64,000 nucleotides of DNA from Sycon ciliatum (lineage: Eukaryota > Porifera > Calcarea > Leucosolenida > Sycettidae): assembly GCF_964019385.1 (NCBI RefSeq), contig NW_027044871.1:197501-261500 (forward strand). Direction: 5' to 3'. The position numbers and the translations under genes are program-made. Each line of letters begins with the position of its first letter. Within the stretch, counting starts at the first letter, position 1. This document shows, piece by piece, positions 37,742 to 50,060 of this stretch. A model generated the notes under the pieces. That model worked only from the letters and a program-made list of their open reading frames with translations. It was not told the origin of the DNA and did no database searches.

Positions 37742-37894
37742 ATTGGGTGATTCTCTTTGGTTGGTTTATTGTGTTTGACAGCGTGCATGTTCTCTTATGA
37801 AATGATGAATGGAGCCTGCTACACTACAGTCCATTCATAAAAGATGATATCCTAGCTTTTGACGCGTCAAATTTTGAACTTTTTGAAATTCGGT

Positions 37895-38740
37895 TGTTGA
37901 GCCAATAATAAATGTAGAAAGAAAAGGACATATGGATACGAGTTTAGTGTAACTATCTACCACTGTAACTACTTCAAGTTAAGAAGATAATATATCCAGT
38001 CAGAAAGTGCAACAACTGCGCACAAAACTGACAAAGTACTGAGACGTTCGACGACCTGACACCTAGCTCGAAAACATCTCCGAATCACTAACCAACAGCC
38101 TTCAAACTCGGAAGGTTCTAAGTAGTTAAGGTAGACCAAAGAGGAGAAGGTAAGTGCAACGAAAATGAGTACAAGCTTAAGTCCCACGGGAACGAAGAAT
38201 GGCGACTGTTATTGGACGATGCCGAGACCAGTAAGATACTTGAGAAAGCGGTCTAAGTAAAATTCGGAGCAGCAAAGCAGCACTCCACCCAACTTGGGCG
38301 GCTCAGAAATATCAAAGAAAAGCAAACAAGGGGAAGTTTTGCGAAAACGAATTGTACAAAACCGAACGCCGAACTCTTACAGTACTTCTCATGCATGACA
38401 ATGTGATGGACTAGATGACTATGAAACAAGTAGTTTCACACAACGTACGTTTCGCCGTATGGTTCGTGACAGTAACCATCGACATTCCTTGTTCCCGTGT
38501 GACTTCAGCGGGTACTCATATTCATTTTCATTTTGCATACTTTCCACTCTTTGGTCTACTTTGGTTAGCGCTTCAGAGATGTGTTAGAGCTAAGTGTCAG
38601 GTCGTCGAATGTCTCAGTACCCTGTCAGTGTTATGCCTAGTTGTTGCACTTTCTGACTGTCACATGATAATATAATTACAGTGGTGGACAGTTACTCTTA
38701 ACTTGTATCCATTGTATCCATTCATCCCTTTCTTTTTTAA
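37895..38740. mobile_element. Fold-back MITE family a, diverged copy 2
   Basis: Left part (GAGCCAATAATAAATGTAGA ... CAGTCAGAAAGTGCAACAAC) and right part (GTTGCACTTTCTGACTGT ... GTTACTCTTAACTTGTATCC) are inverted and related to the arms of the 21579-22167 element, including its left-flank motif GAGCCAATAATAA. The centre is longer and unrelated. Confidence 0.78.
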
Positions 38741-39324
38741 ATTGTGAGCTTTTTCAAAATTTCTTCGCAACCCATGGAATGCTCTTCCAATTATGTTCAT
38801 GAAATCTATTTTTCCAAAAAGGAAGCCATAACAAGAATAGGATTTCGGCCAGGTTTTTCCCCAAAAGCACTGAATTGAGAAAACATGAAAATGCAGGCCA
38901 CTTCACTCCACTTGCGATAGTACATTGTGCAGGTTCGTACACCGGTTGAGGTACCTTTTGGACCCCTTTTCAAGTAACAAGTATAGTTTTAAATTTCGCG
39001 GCACTGCATCGTGTACGATAAAATCACGAAAATCACCAAATAACTTTAATACGGGAGCTCACCAGAATCAGTGCTCGTCATTTTGTGAATGGAATGTAGT
39101 TGGTGCACCCTTGCACTACATATCTCTTGATGGAGCAGTGAAGCTGTTCCACACAATTCCCTTGGCCCTTTGTGTTTGTCGTGGAGAAGTTCAGACTCTC
39201 TGTCACTGGAAGGATATACCCTGCTGTGGTGTCTATGACCCCATGATTGTGCCCGTGTAGTTAGTTCTATTTTCAAATGGTTTCACCGGGGCTGCCTTTT
39301 TGTTTGCTTCTTTTGCCGCTCCAG

Positions 39325-39365
39325 AGTCCAAGAATACACTCCATGAACTGTTACTCCATGGAATG
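39325..39365 (+). CDS. Host gene exon C (41-nt micro-exon)
   Basis: CTTTTGCCGCTCCAG precedes and GTGAGT follows. Length 41 nt takes the frame from phase 1 (exon B) to phase 0 (exon D). It would read E-SKNTLHELLLHGM. Short, so confidence rests on the good splice signals and on phase agreement with both neighbours. Confidence 0.55.
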
Positions 39366-39686
39366 GTGAGTGCTTTGCAAAATGTGTTCTTGTTTTGCAC
39401 TACCACTTAAACTTTCGCGAGTGAATCAGCTTATTGAATGCTCCTCCCCCCCCCCCTCCCGCCGTATCACGCATTCTCTACTTGGTATTAATTTTATAAG
39501 GGCGGTTCGCATTCGAGCCCTGATTCAGACCGATCTTTTCGATTTCACGGTATCTTTTCAGCTGTAATATACATTTTGACGCTACAACTTGTGAAAGCAC
39601 TCCTGTTTGAAAATGTTCTTGCGAGAAATCCTTGCGCAAACAAAATTTAATGTGTGACGCGATAGTCTGGTAACAAGTATTATTAT

Positions 39687-39970
39687 TTATAGAAAAGAAA
39701 AATGACCAAGGAACTACAAGTTACGCTGTAATTTCCACTATCACCACCCGTTACTAAACAATCAGCTCATGCCATAACATTGCACGACACTGACCGACGG
39801 TGCTGACGTTCTACAACTAGAGCTGATAGCCAGTTAGTTATAGAACGTCAGTATCGTCGGTCAGTGCCGAGCAATGTTATCGCATGAGCTGATTGTTTAG
39901 TAACTGGTGGTGGTATCAGTGGACATTATAGCGTTACTTGTAGTTCCTTGGTCCTTTTCTTTTCTATAAA
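39687..39970. mobile_element. Fold-back MITE family b, 284 bp
   Basis: Arms of about 130 bp are inverted copies (TTTATAGAAAAGAAAAATGACC outside; CTGACCGACG(G/A)TGCTGACGTT inside) separated by fewer than 20 bp. A single arm also occurs at 37137-37236. Confidence 0.9.
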
Positions 39971-40088
39971 TTAAATTTTTTGATAGGGCCATCCCCACAG
40001 TCTCAAGGCCTTCTTACAGAGTACCATAAATGTGCCAATAGAAGTAGTAACATGATCACTTGGGTGATATTTTAACAAATGGCGAGGA

Positions 40089-40178
40089 GACAATAATTTG
40101 ATAACCGCAATCAATAAGACAAGCTGAATCGGCATTTGTGTACTTTATTCATGCACTGTAAAACGGTGGAGACAATAA
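40089..40178. mobile_element. Solo arm of fold-back MITE family c
   Basis: AATTTGATAACCGCAATCAA through CACTGTAAAACGGTGGAGAC matches the arm of the palindromic element at 46091-46672, here without its partner. Confidence 0.75.
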
Positions 40179-40308
40179 AAGTAAAAAAAAGTAAATTATC
40201 GTGTCCATTCCCGGAGACAATGTGGAATAAAAACTTGGGTGATAGCAATATAATCTGATCTTTCCAAACACCGTTCCCTTCTGTCTTTGTCTTGCTACGC
40301 TCCTTAAG

Positions 40309-40447
40309 GGACACGAAATTCCGAGACCACTGCTGTCAGTGCCTGTCTCGACCACCACACAAGCAGAGGTAACGAGTGACGAAGCTACTCAAACCTCGGC
40401 TGGAGTCAGCAGTTTCATTGGTAGAATCATCAAGCCCGAAGAAATTG
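40309..40447 (+). CDS. Host gene exon D
   Basis: Acceptor TTGCTACGCTCCTTAAG and donor GTAAGT at 40448 bound a 139-nt exon in phase 0 at the start and phase 1 at the end. It reads GHEIPRPLLSVPVSTTTQAE ... SSFIGRIIKPEEI, without stops. Thr/Ser-rich; no domain recognised. Confidence 0.65.
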
Positions 40448-40617
40448 GTAAGTTGGTAGTCTTGAGTCCCTGCTTACCGAGTGCATATGCGATCGAGTCA
40501 CCACAGGTTCAGTCTGGGATGATACCCCATGGATGTTCTGTATGTACCAACAATTTCTCTCTCAGGGGATGACTATTAAAAAAATTCTGGCACTTGCGAG
40601 ATCACCGAGAACAGTCC

Positions 40618-41003
<386 letters not shown>

Positions 41004-41260
41004 GCTTTATTTAAAGTGGAGGTCCAAAACAGGCCTAAACCTAATGACAATGGCCCCACTGATAATAAGAGAAAAGAAAAAAATATAAAAAAATAAGCGG
41101 AGAAACAGAACCGAGAAGAAGATAGTTAGATAACTAATATGAGCACGGCAGCAGGGGAACAAAAGTCACAAGTCCTTTTATTCCCACATGTACATGTATT
41201 TCTACGTCTCATTGATAGCACATGCTTGTGCTTGCGTGCTTTCTTCTTTCACTATTTCAG

Positions 41261-41298
41261 AGCATGTTACCCTCACGCCAGGCAAAGACAGATTCAAT
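41261..41298 (+). CDS. Host gene exon E (38-nt micro-exon)
   Basis: TTCTTTCACTATTTCAG precedes and GTAAGT follows. It converts phase 1 (exon D) to phase 0 (exon F) and reads E-HVTLTPGKDRFN. The next intron, 13.2 kb, contains many transposable elements. Confidence 0.58.
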
Positions 41299-41299
41299 G

Positions 41300-44200
41300 T
41301 AAGTACAAGGGCGATGCTGCCACGAAGTAAATCACCATTAATTTGCTATTCTCTGCGTGATTTTCGTCGTATATGAAGCCTAACAATAACATGATTTCAT
41401 GGCGTATGCAGTATTTTCGATACTGCACGGGGAAACCCCGTTTGTCCTGCGAGGTATTGCTATACTGCATGGAATTTGACCTTTGAACTGGCCTTTCTTT
41501 ATACCCAAATACGTCAGGTACACTGTGATAGTCAACTTCTAGAGATGTATATAGAGGGGTCAAGTATAGTGGTCACATCGGACATGGTAAAAATAATGAA
41601 ATATTTTGCTTACACGAAGGCAGTACCGGATGATATCTCTTTTAACCCTTTGCATGCTGAGCCCCTTTTCTCCAATCCACTGGCTTTCCAGCGCACTGAC
41701 TCTCTTAGTGGAGCATGCACTCACATCTCCGAACGAAATTTATTCTCATTTCACTCCACCTTGATGGATTTTCATCGTCCTGGGCTCGTTGGAAAGATCA
41801 GGACCAAGCGAATCCATCCTGGCTGCTCTCAGCTCCATAGACACATCAGGGCCACTTCCACGTCCTCTCCAAACTACTCCACCGTGCCTCGGAACGGCAC
41901 AACAACTCTATTTCACATTCTTCTTCGGCTTCTTGCCCAAATTCAACAGATTTTCACAATTCAAACTGCGCTGCAAAGCTCAGATCCAAGCGCTTCATTT
42001 GATGTCCTTCACGCATGCGCCGTGCCAAAGGGAAATCCCCTGGCACGCTCCTCAACAAAAAGAAGTAATGAACAAAAAATTCGCGTTCACTCTGGGCCAT
42101 GATTTCCGTTTTCATCTTCTCGCCGCTCAATGAATTCTTATCCTATCGCGAAGAACTTTATATCGCCGGAAAGCTGAGGTCAAGATTTTTCTAACGATGT
42201 ATTAATTGTCGCGATGCGTTTATGTTTGACGAAGTTACGAAAGTTTGTACACTGGTCTATGCACTGCGATGTATCGCGCGATGTTTTTGCGAGTTAACTC
42301 GTACGTAGTGGATCAGGTCATGCATAAAATTGTGAGTTAACTCGTACTCAGCACGCAAAGGGGGGGGGGGGGGGGCAGCCTACCCATAAATTTCATATGG
42401 CATTCAATTGACCGTAACTTTGGTGTTTCTCAATGGATTTGAGTGAAATTTTGACCACACACTCCTGCCACTATGCTGGCCCTCAGGACAAGATTTAAAA
42501 GTTCTTGCGCCTTACTGACAGGCTTTACAGGCCGGAAAAACTCAAATTTCCGGCATAGTGCCACGGTGTGCGAGGCACTCAGGAGCCAAGAAAATGCATT
42601 TACAATTTTTTCACATTTTTGTGCCCATTCTGTACGTGCGCGGGACCCAAACCTAAATTAAGTCCAGAAGCAGCCACGGGTGGTGGGGTAGGGCCCCTCA
42701 ATGTGACCCTGGAATCTGTCACAACGGAACGAGTGGGCGTTCTCTCACAGACTCCCACAGACCCAAGTCAATTTTTGAATTTTTTTAGGTTTAGGGTGTG
42801 CTACGAGGTCGTACCTTTGATACAGCATCCCGTGCTGGGACCTCCACAGCAAGCCATTTCCACAGCGCTGCACACCAAATCCAGGATACCCTCAGAAACC
42901 GGCAAACACTACCACTCACGTTCCACTGCTGCCTAGTACTGAATCCTATCTGACTTCTTGCCAAAGTCACTAAATCAACGTCAACTACAATAATCAAGCC
43001 ACGTATCTGTACCGTCGCGAGGGTGCTCGAAGCCCGCCGCCGTGCAGCCTAATACGTGGATTTTTTTTCGTGATTTTTTGGACTTGGAGCACAATTCTGC
43101 ACACTTTCGCGTGTTTCGATGATACGACAAGTTGCGCGCGGTCTGCTCACATTCAAATACAGTGCTGCCAACAAATGACAGCGTGCAACAAAAAAACTTT
43201 CCTTGCAAGGGCACATTTTCGGCCATAACTCTTGAACGGCTGGTCAGATCGGGACACAATTTTCAGAGAATTTGCAGCTTTTCATGCTCTTTCAACGGAC
43301 GTAGCACTCAATATGAATTTACACTTTTGAACTTATTTCAGTCAACTTGATTCTAAGGAGTACTATGGAGTATAAAATAGACGTAGTCCGTATGGTATCT
43401 CGTGAGAATTCTGTCGGTACACATCAGGTATCAGCTTGCAAAGATGGCTCCTCTCTTTTTCTTGAAAGCCTGTATAGTTTGACTGTGGCTCCAGCGATTC
43501 CCTTCTCAGAGCAGATACCATACCCAATACGGTCAATGCATATTGGACAGACTTGTGTGCCCAACAGAAATAGTGGAGAGAAATCTCTCAGTTAATGAAC
43601 ACATCAGTGAAGTTTGAACTGCCATTGTTAGTGGCCATCAGTATAAACCTATCGACTATAAGAATAATGTGCAAAAAACCTCTATAACTACAGCTGGGGC
43701 CATGGAATTATAAAGCATCTAACTTAGGGAACTGCCAATTCTGGTCTGAGTTGCGTTCGAGGTCTGCAATTCATGATGGCTAGCGTCAAGAGTACATAAA
43801 CCAGAGTGTGCAACTCGGGATGGTTCCTGTGGGAGCGTAATTCGTGCAGTGCGTCATTTCTGACGGTATGGTAAGCCACACGTACGGTGAAAAGTTGCGT
43901 AACCAGTCGCGGTGGTGCAGGTCATTGAGTTTGTCCTGATTTCAGTTTTTTGATACGGATAGCCTGGTGACTTTACTTGTCGGTGGATGTTCACAGTCAC
44001 ACAAAACACCAAAATCCTGAAGCAGGACGTCTAAAATCAAGCAAACTTGGCTGATTTCCGGGCTATGAAACATGAAAATTTGAGCTGTACGCAAGTCGCG
44101 GCTTGGCTGACCTCATCAGGGTGATGTAGTGCACGAACAGCGATGTTTCAGATCTGATATGCACAGTTGCACACTCTGGTTTATGTTCTCTTGCTATCGT

Positions 44201-45156
44201 ATGTTGCATTGACCAGAGATCATATAGAACTTCCAAATGCCACATTGAAACACGCACCACTTCCGAGCACGTTGGTATCCCCCACCAAAAGGGCATTCGT
44301 TTCCGGGGTGGCAGGCGTCACCATTCGTTATGCCTAGATCAGATTTCATTGACCCCAACTGTCATGAAGAATTTTTTACTTTGACAGGATTTCAGTACAA
44401 CTAGGTCCGAAAGTCACCTCGTCACGGACCGTGCCTTATGACTAGCGCTGTTCGAAGTTAAAGGTCGCAACGACTGCTGCATGTCGTGTCCTACGAATCG
44501 TAACGGATTTTACAGCTCACCCGAGCCCTCCCGACAAGCCCTTACGTCCCGTACCGTCGGCGTTGCGTCGAATGTGAACTAGGCTTAAGACTTCTTTGGC
44601 TCAACGCGAGCGCATCTTGGGTTCTCTTAGTTCACAGGCTAAAACTGTAACTCATCATTAGACCACGTAATGAAAAACCAATGAAACAGAAGACACCACG
44701 AGGAGACAAGCCCCAGGAAAAACAGGCTAGAAAACCGTATGTCGTACATGAAGACCATGGGAACATCGTAGGCGTGCCATGGCGCAAAAGGTAAGTAAAA
44801 TACTTTAGAAGACACGATAGAAAGAAGGAAGAAGATTGTATAATCAATTGCTTGTATGCTTGTATGTATGCTTGGTGCAAACCATTAGTTTGTGACAATA
44901 CTTATTCATGTAATATCTAACAAGCATGCAATATCTAACAAGCATGGTCTGGAGGCAAAATAACCTAACAACTCGAAACGAACTTTATTCACAATTCTCT
45001 CTCTCTCTCTAGAACGCAAAACTGCCTCTGGCAGTAAAACTCTGAACTCATTGTGAAAGATAAAATAAACGCAATTTATGGAAAATAATCACAACCAGCA
45101 ACGTACTGTCATGGGAAATCCCTAACAAAATAAGAAGAAAAAATAATAATAATAAT
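41300..45156. other. Intronic sequence without recognised genes
   Basis: No phase-compatible exon was found. It contains a G tract at 42361-42375, an inverted repeat (GTACATAAACCAGAGTGTGC near 43794 against its complement near 44165, about 350 bp apart) that may be a MITE remnant, and a CG-rich segment at 44456-44586 similar to 28805-29100. Confidence 0.5.
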
Positions 45157-45752
45157 CTTCACTAGTTTGAGGGAAAGAGACAAACGGGAAAAGTCTGAAG
45201 AAAAAATTGACTGTCACCACCAGGACTCGAACCAGGGACCCTCGCTTGTAGCTAGCGATGCTCTAACCACTGAGCTATGGTGTAGTCGTCATCCCAGCAG
45301 AGACTGTTCCACATTTCTTCAGACTTCGTAACTCACACTTCCTGTGAATCCACACAGGCGGGTGGGACGCAGCCCTAACTGTACCCACACACTTCACGTA
45401 CACTCTAGCACGCGAGGAGCCCCAAGTCATAAAATCTTCACTAGTTTGAGGGAAAGAGACAAACGGGAAAAGTCTGAAGAAAAAATTGACTGTCACCACC
45501 AGGACTCGAACCATTGACCCTCGCTTGTAGCTAGCGATGCTCTAACCACTGAGCTATGGTGCAGTCGTCATCCTAGCAGAGACTGTTCAACATTCTCTTC
45601 AGACTTCGTAACTCACACTTCCTGTGAATCCACACAGGCGGGTGGGACGCAGCCCTCACTGTACCCACACACTTCACGTACATTCTAGCACGCGGGGAGC
45701 CCCAAGTCATAAAATCTTCACTAGTGTGAGGGAAAGAGACAAACGGGAAAAG
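45157..45752 (-). repeat. Tandem repeat with tRNA-like segment, 278-281-bp units
   Basis: Two near-identical units (45157-45434 and 45435-45715) plus 37 bp of a third. On the minus strand each contains a tRNA-like block with an A-box-like TAGCTCAGTGGTTAGAGC and a B-box-like GGTTCGAGTCC (45213-45285 and about 45492-45564). The anticodon-stem equivalent pairs TCGCT with AGCGA, but the loop lacks U33 and the T stem has a mismatch, so it is not a good functional tRNA. A third, single copy lies at 57176-57389 on the plus strand. A tRNA-derived SINE is likely. Confidence 0.75.
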
Positions 45753-45821
45753 TAATAATAATAATAATAATCAACGCAATAAATAGAGTAAGCTCCACGT
45801 AAGCTTAATAATAATAATAAT

Positions 45822-45966
45822 AAGAAAGGGTTTGCTCCCCACACCGGAGCTCGCGCTATTCCGCCGACTTTACTTGACACTTGACTGACTCACGACTGCC
45901 ATCCAGAGTGTCAAGTAAATTCGGCGGAATAGCGCGAGCTCCGGTGTGGGGAGCAAACCCTTTCTT
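45822..45966. mobile_element. Hairpin MITE, about 60-bp arms
   Basis: AAGAAAGGGTTTGCTCCCCA ... is inverted with very few differences from 45906 to 45966, around a centre of about 22 bp. It is followed by ACAAGTCATCGCCGAAGTCGCAACCACTA, whose last part also follows the hairpin at 58675-58722. Confidence 0.88.
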
Positions 45967-45979
45967 ACAAGTCATCGCC

Positions 45980-46090
45980 GAAGTCGCAACCACTACTTAA
46001 TAATAATAATAATAATAATAATAATTAACTGGTTTTGAGGGAAAGAGAAAATAATAATAATAAAAAAATAATAATAATAATAATAATAAT
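45980..46090. repeat. (TAA)n microsatellites
   Basis: Several AAT/TAA runs (45997-46024, 46051-46092, plus 45751-45770 and 45806-45822) lie between and around the MITEs. Confidence 0.9.
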
Positions 46091-46672
46091 AATTTGATAA
46101 CCGCAATCAATAGAACTAGCTGAACCTACATTTGTGTACTCTATTCATGCAATGTAAAAACGGTGGAGACGATGTGCAATAAAACGATGAAAATATGAAG
46201 AAATGGTGTAGGGAAAAAATATGGATTCAAACAAGTTTTCGTACAACACTCATCAGGAATCGTCGTTGTACTAAAGGACACTGAAACAAAAATTGAACTA
46301 TTATAGAAAATCAAAGTTAGAGAAATAACACTAAGAGCAACAGCAGTGAAATTTACGAGTGTGAATTTTAACAATCAAAGCGAGAAATGAACAAAGGAGA
46401 AAGGAAAGAAAGAACACGTGATAACACATAACAGCAGTGCATTACACCTAGAACATTAACGGCCGAGCTTGGCCGCAATTTTTATTTCAGTGTCCTTTAG
46501 TACAACGACGATTCCTGATGAGTGTTGTACGAAAACTTGTTTGAATCCATATTTTTCCCTACACCATTATTTTCATCGTTTTATTGCACATCGTCTCCAC
46601 CGTTTTTACATTGCGTGAATAGAGTACACAACTGTCGGTTCAGCTAGTTCTATTGATTGCGGTTATCAAATT
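46091..46672. mobile_element. Fold-back MITE family c, about 205-bp arms
   Basis: AATTTGATAACCGCAATCAA at 46091 is mirrored at 46672. The arms 46091-46297 and about 46468-46672 pair almost completely, with a 170-bp centre. TAA repeats flank both sides. A single arm is at 40089-40178. Confidence 0.88.
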
Positions 46673-47289
46673 ATTGTCTCCTCGCCGTGTGTTCAAATAA
46701 TAATAATAATAATAATGCGACCGTGTATGGTAGAACGAACGTCGTATTGAACAGTACTTTTTTTTTTACTTGAAAAAGCACATTACCACCAGGAAAGCTG
46801 ACAAAGAAAAAAGAGTAAGAAAAGACAGATAAAAAGAGAGCTGAGAGAGAGAGAGAGAGTTGGGGTACGGTTAGGGGAGGATGAGACATTGAATGATGGT
46901 CGCCACAGTCACAGAATCTGATAGTAGCAGAGCTGGTGAGGCTACAGGCACTCCACTGACCATTAGGTCTCAGTATCGCCATGCAGGTAACGCACCAAGA
47001 GACAAACACGGAAGAAAATCTGAAGCGCAATACATGAATGGTAATTACAATAAAGGTAATAGGGAGAGTGGTGACCAAGAGAGGACAGTATAGACCGTTA
47101 GTATGGGGTGCTTCAATGCACATCCCCAAACCGAGAGGTGCAATCTGGAAAGAACAGTGAGACGATCAACATGATGGGCTTCGAAGCACGTCCCAAGACC
47201 ATGGCTGGTCTGAGATGTGTTTGTTGACACCTTTTTAAAAGCTGTGAGTGGAGAGTGATTGGCCAGACGGGGAAAGACGTCCTCGGGGA

Positions 47290-50045
47290 GGCTGTTCTAC
47301 AAATCAAGGAAACAGTACGGGAAGGAACGTCGAATGTAATCGGGACTGGCGCCGGGGGTGGTGTTTAAGAGCTGTTCCCGGTGCTGGCGCTGAGCATAAT
47401 GCTGCTGGCGGGTTCGAACAGTATCGGCCCGTGGTTTTGGGGGAGGGCGCATGCGTGTCAGACGGGGTGGGCCCTTGCAGTTAACTACCTTGTAGAGATA
47501 GGACAGCCTTGCTACTGCAGTACCAAGCCAGACTACCTTGTAGAGATAGGACAGCCTTGCTACTGCAGTACCAAGCCAGACTAGTGTGGCATACTCAAAT
47601 GTGGGCCTTACAAAGCCCTTATAGACGGTTAGGCGTCCAGCAGCGTCCAGGATGGGGGCTGCCTTCCGCATGAAATGGAGGCGTTGATGTGCGCGCACAG
47701 AAAGCTGGTGGAGGTGGGCGCTGAAGTTGAGCTTCTCGTCGAACACCACCCCAAGGAGCTTCAACTGGCTGCTGACAGGAACAGGGGTGCCAAGGAATTT
47801 GACAGAGGGGAAGTCTGGAGGGGCCAGCTTCCTGGTCACGGACATCAGCTGTGACTTAAAGGGCTCAAAGGTAACCCTCCAAGTATTTCCCCAGGCTTCC
47901 AGCTGGTTTACGGCTGTCTGAAGTGCAGCTGCGGCGGCCTCTGTGGTCTGTCCAGGCATGACAGACGTGTATAACGTACTTGGTCCGCCCAGTTAAAATT
48001 GGCGCTTATCTTCTCACTTGGTTTTTTGGTGTTCTGCCTGTGCCACACGGCATGGAACCACCGATTCACCATCCGAACATGACCATTGACCATTGCATCC
48101 GACGACATGGCAGCACAAACCATCACAGAAGTTGCGATCGGTTCGTTTGAGTCTTTTTGACGGAGCTGCCGCCGACGAACACTTCCGTCAGCCCAAGAAA
48201 ACACTGCAACCTCCGCTCGAGTCCGTAAAATAGGTCAGGATGTTCGCATTTCAGAGCGATGGAGAATACAGTTTCTGTCTACTTTCAGCTGTCTGATGGC
48301 AAGGATTGTTTACCCCGGGGAGGTATAGAAAATCTGAAAAAGCGCTTCGCGAGCTTGAATTTCAGTGCTTGCACAGTACAGCGCCTAGTGAAGGGGATAT
48401 CACCAGCAAATCGCTGACGAAGAAACTGCAGCTCATGTCGATGTCTCCAGTAAGTGAGACCAATCCGCCGGACACACTTTGAAGCTCACAGAGGACAGAG
48501 CAAAGGAGCTAATCAAAGGAAACACCAAGTCCTGAGAGAAACACTCGTGCAAAGGACTTTCAGGAAACTAGCCGAAAAGCCTGGTGCACGGCGTTGTAGG
48601 TGCAGTACGCACAGGTGCTACATCAAGCGGAAGCTATCACTGCGCTGCATGTACAAGCACCAGCGGCTCGCTCGGGTACGGGTGCTGATCAGCAAGTACG
48701 ACACGCGGAGGAGCGATTTGAAAAAAGGACACTGATATGGCGTTGCCTTTTTGTCTCAAACAAAGTCGCATTATTGCGACGAACGCGGATAACACTTACA
48801 GTCAACATGCGGGCAGTCTCACTCAGCTTCTGATGGGAAGGTGACAGGCACGCACTGCCTTTGAGCGTGATTCGAGACGAGGAGAAGTGGAGCAAGCTAT
48901 GAAACGACCCGTGCAGCAGCTGTCCGGATCGTACGTTTTGAGCTCTTCCTCCAGCGACGATAGTGGCGAGGAGGATGTGTAACTTGCTTGAATTTTCGAC
49001 TGAGTTGCTTACTAACATGTAAATAATCATGTATATAGTGCTTTGTGATCGTAGCTTGCTTCAAATATTCGTATTTCTTTCCTGAGACAAGTGTGAAGAT
49101 AAGCGCCAATTTTAACTGGGCGGACCAAGTAGTATCATCAGCATACACGGCAATGGAGACGCTGGCAGGTAGCTGATCTTCGGCGTCGTTTATGTCTACT
49201 TCAAGTACTAGAAACAATGTGGGCCCTAGGATGCTGCCCTTAGGGACGCCTGACCGGATGGTAGAGGGGGTAGAGGTCTGTCCCCCAACAACAGCTTGCA
49301 GCTTCCGGTTCTGGAGGTACGATTTTAACCAGGCCAGCAGTTGCCCACCAATGCCATAGCCTCGAAGCTTGCAGGGGAGCCCAGGGTGTGAAACCCGGTC
49401 AAACGCGCCTGCTATGTCTATGGCGAGGGCCTCAATGGTTCCGCCCTTGCTGGTGGTTAAAGCCAATTCATGCCGGAGTGACGTTAGTAGGTCAGCTTTG
49501 CCGATTGATTTCCCAAAGCCAAACTGGTTGGCAGACAGGAGGGTATTGCTGTTGAAATGGTTGATGAGCTGCTGGTTGACTATTCTTTCCATCACCTTGG
49601 ATACTATACAGGGCAAGGAGTCTGGTCGATAATTACGGACATCGCCCTTGGCTTGTGGATGGGAACCACATTGGCTACCTTCCAGGCTGTAGGCTGGTAA
49701 CCATGGGAGAGACAAGACGAGAACAGGCGCGACAACGGCTTTGAGAGCTCAGTCGCACACTCCTTTAGAACGCGGCAGGAAATGGAGTCTGGCCCGGACG
49801 CTTTGGATACTTCAAGACACCGGAGCTGCTTGAGCTCTGCTGATTCCCGGAAACGGATTTGACTCTGGGCGGCGTCAGTGCGTGGTGGGAAAGGCGGAAG
49901 TGTGTCTTCAGTGAGATCGTATGGGATGCTGGACTTCTCTGCGAAGAATGATGCGAACGTGGAGAATGATGCGGACGTGGAGAGTCGACGCCAGAGGGGT
50001 CGCTGCCCTCCTCGGGGATGTCCTCCAGGTCAGCGCTAGCTGCGG
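47290..50045 (-). pseudogene. LINE reverse transcriptase pseudogene interrupted by a Tc1-like element
   Basis: Minus strand, right to left: the RT start (RCLEVSKASGPDSISCRVLK, WKVANVVPIHK) in one frame, a shift near 49665, then YRPDSLPCIVSKVMERIVNQ, motif A ALAIDIAGAFDRVSH, motif B SGVPKGSILGPTLFL and motif C YADDTT at about 49135. Here a 1.15-kb DNA transposon intervenes. The frame resumes at 47970 with LYTSVMPGQTTEAAAAALQT, then LKLLGVVFDEKLNFSAHL and a C-terminus ending PYCFLDL at 47297. A 48-bp in-frame tandem duplication (47484-47579) repeats 16 residues, VWLGTAVARLSYLYKV. The endonuclease half is missing because the third RLE-LINE and TAA repeats begin at about 50050. Confidence 0.85.
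47979..49129 (-). mobile_element. Tc1/mariner-type DNA transposon, degenerate
   Basis: 1151 bp with inverted ends CTTGGTCCGCCCAGTTAAAA of at least 35 bp (one mismatch over about 40 bp), flanked by TA on both sides (47977-47978 and 49130-49131). Minus-strand fragments look like transposase: a helix-turn-helix-like KLSETARMLTVSVIRVRRN (about 48800) and a catalytic-core-like ATSVMVCAAMSSDAMVNGH (about 48120). Frames are broken, so it is non-autonomous now. Confidence 0.88.
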
Positions 50046-50060
50046 CGACCCGAGCACGAT

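Noticed and set aside
45213..45285. A functional tRNA gene on the minus strand
   Set aside because: The box elements are good, but the anticodon loop lacks the invariant U33, the T stem has a mismatch and the block is part of a repeated 280-bp unit, so a tRNA-derived repeat is more likely.
48454..48735. Plus-strand ORF inside the Tc1-like element
   Set aside because: Transposase-like segments read on the minus strand; the plus frame is a Cys/Arg-rich shadow.
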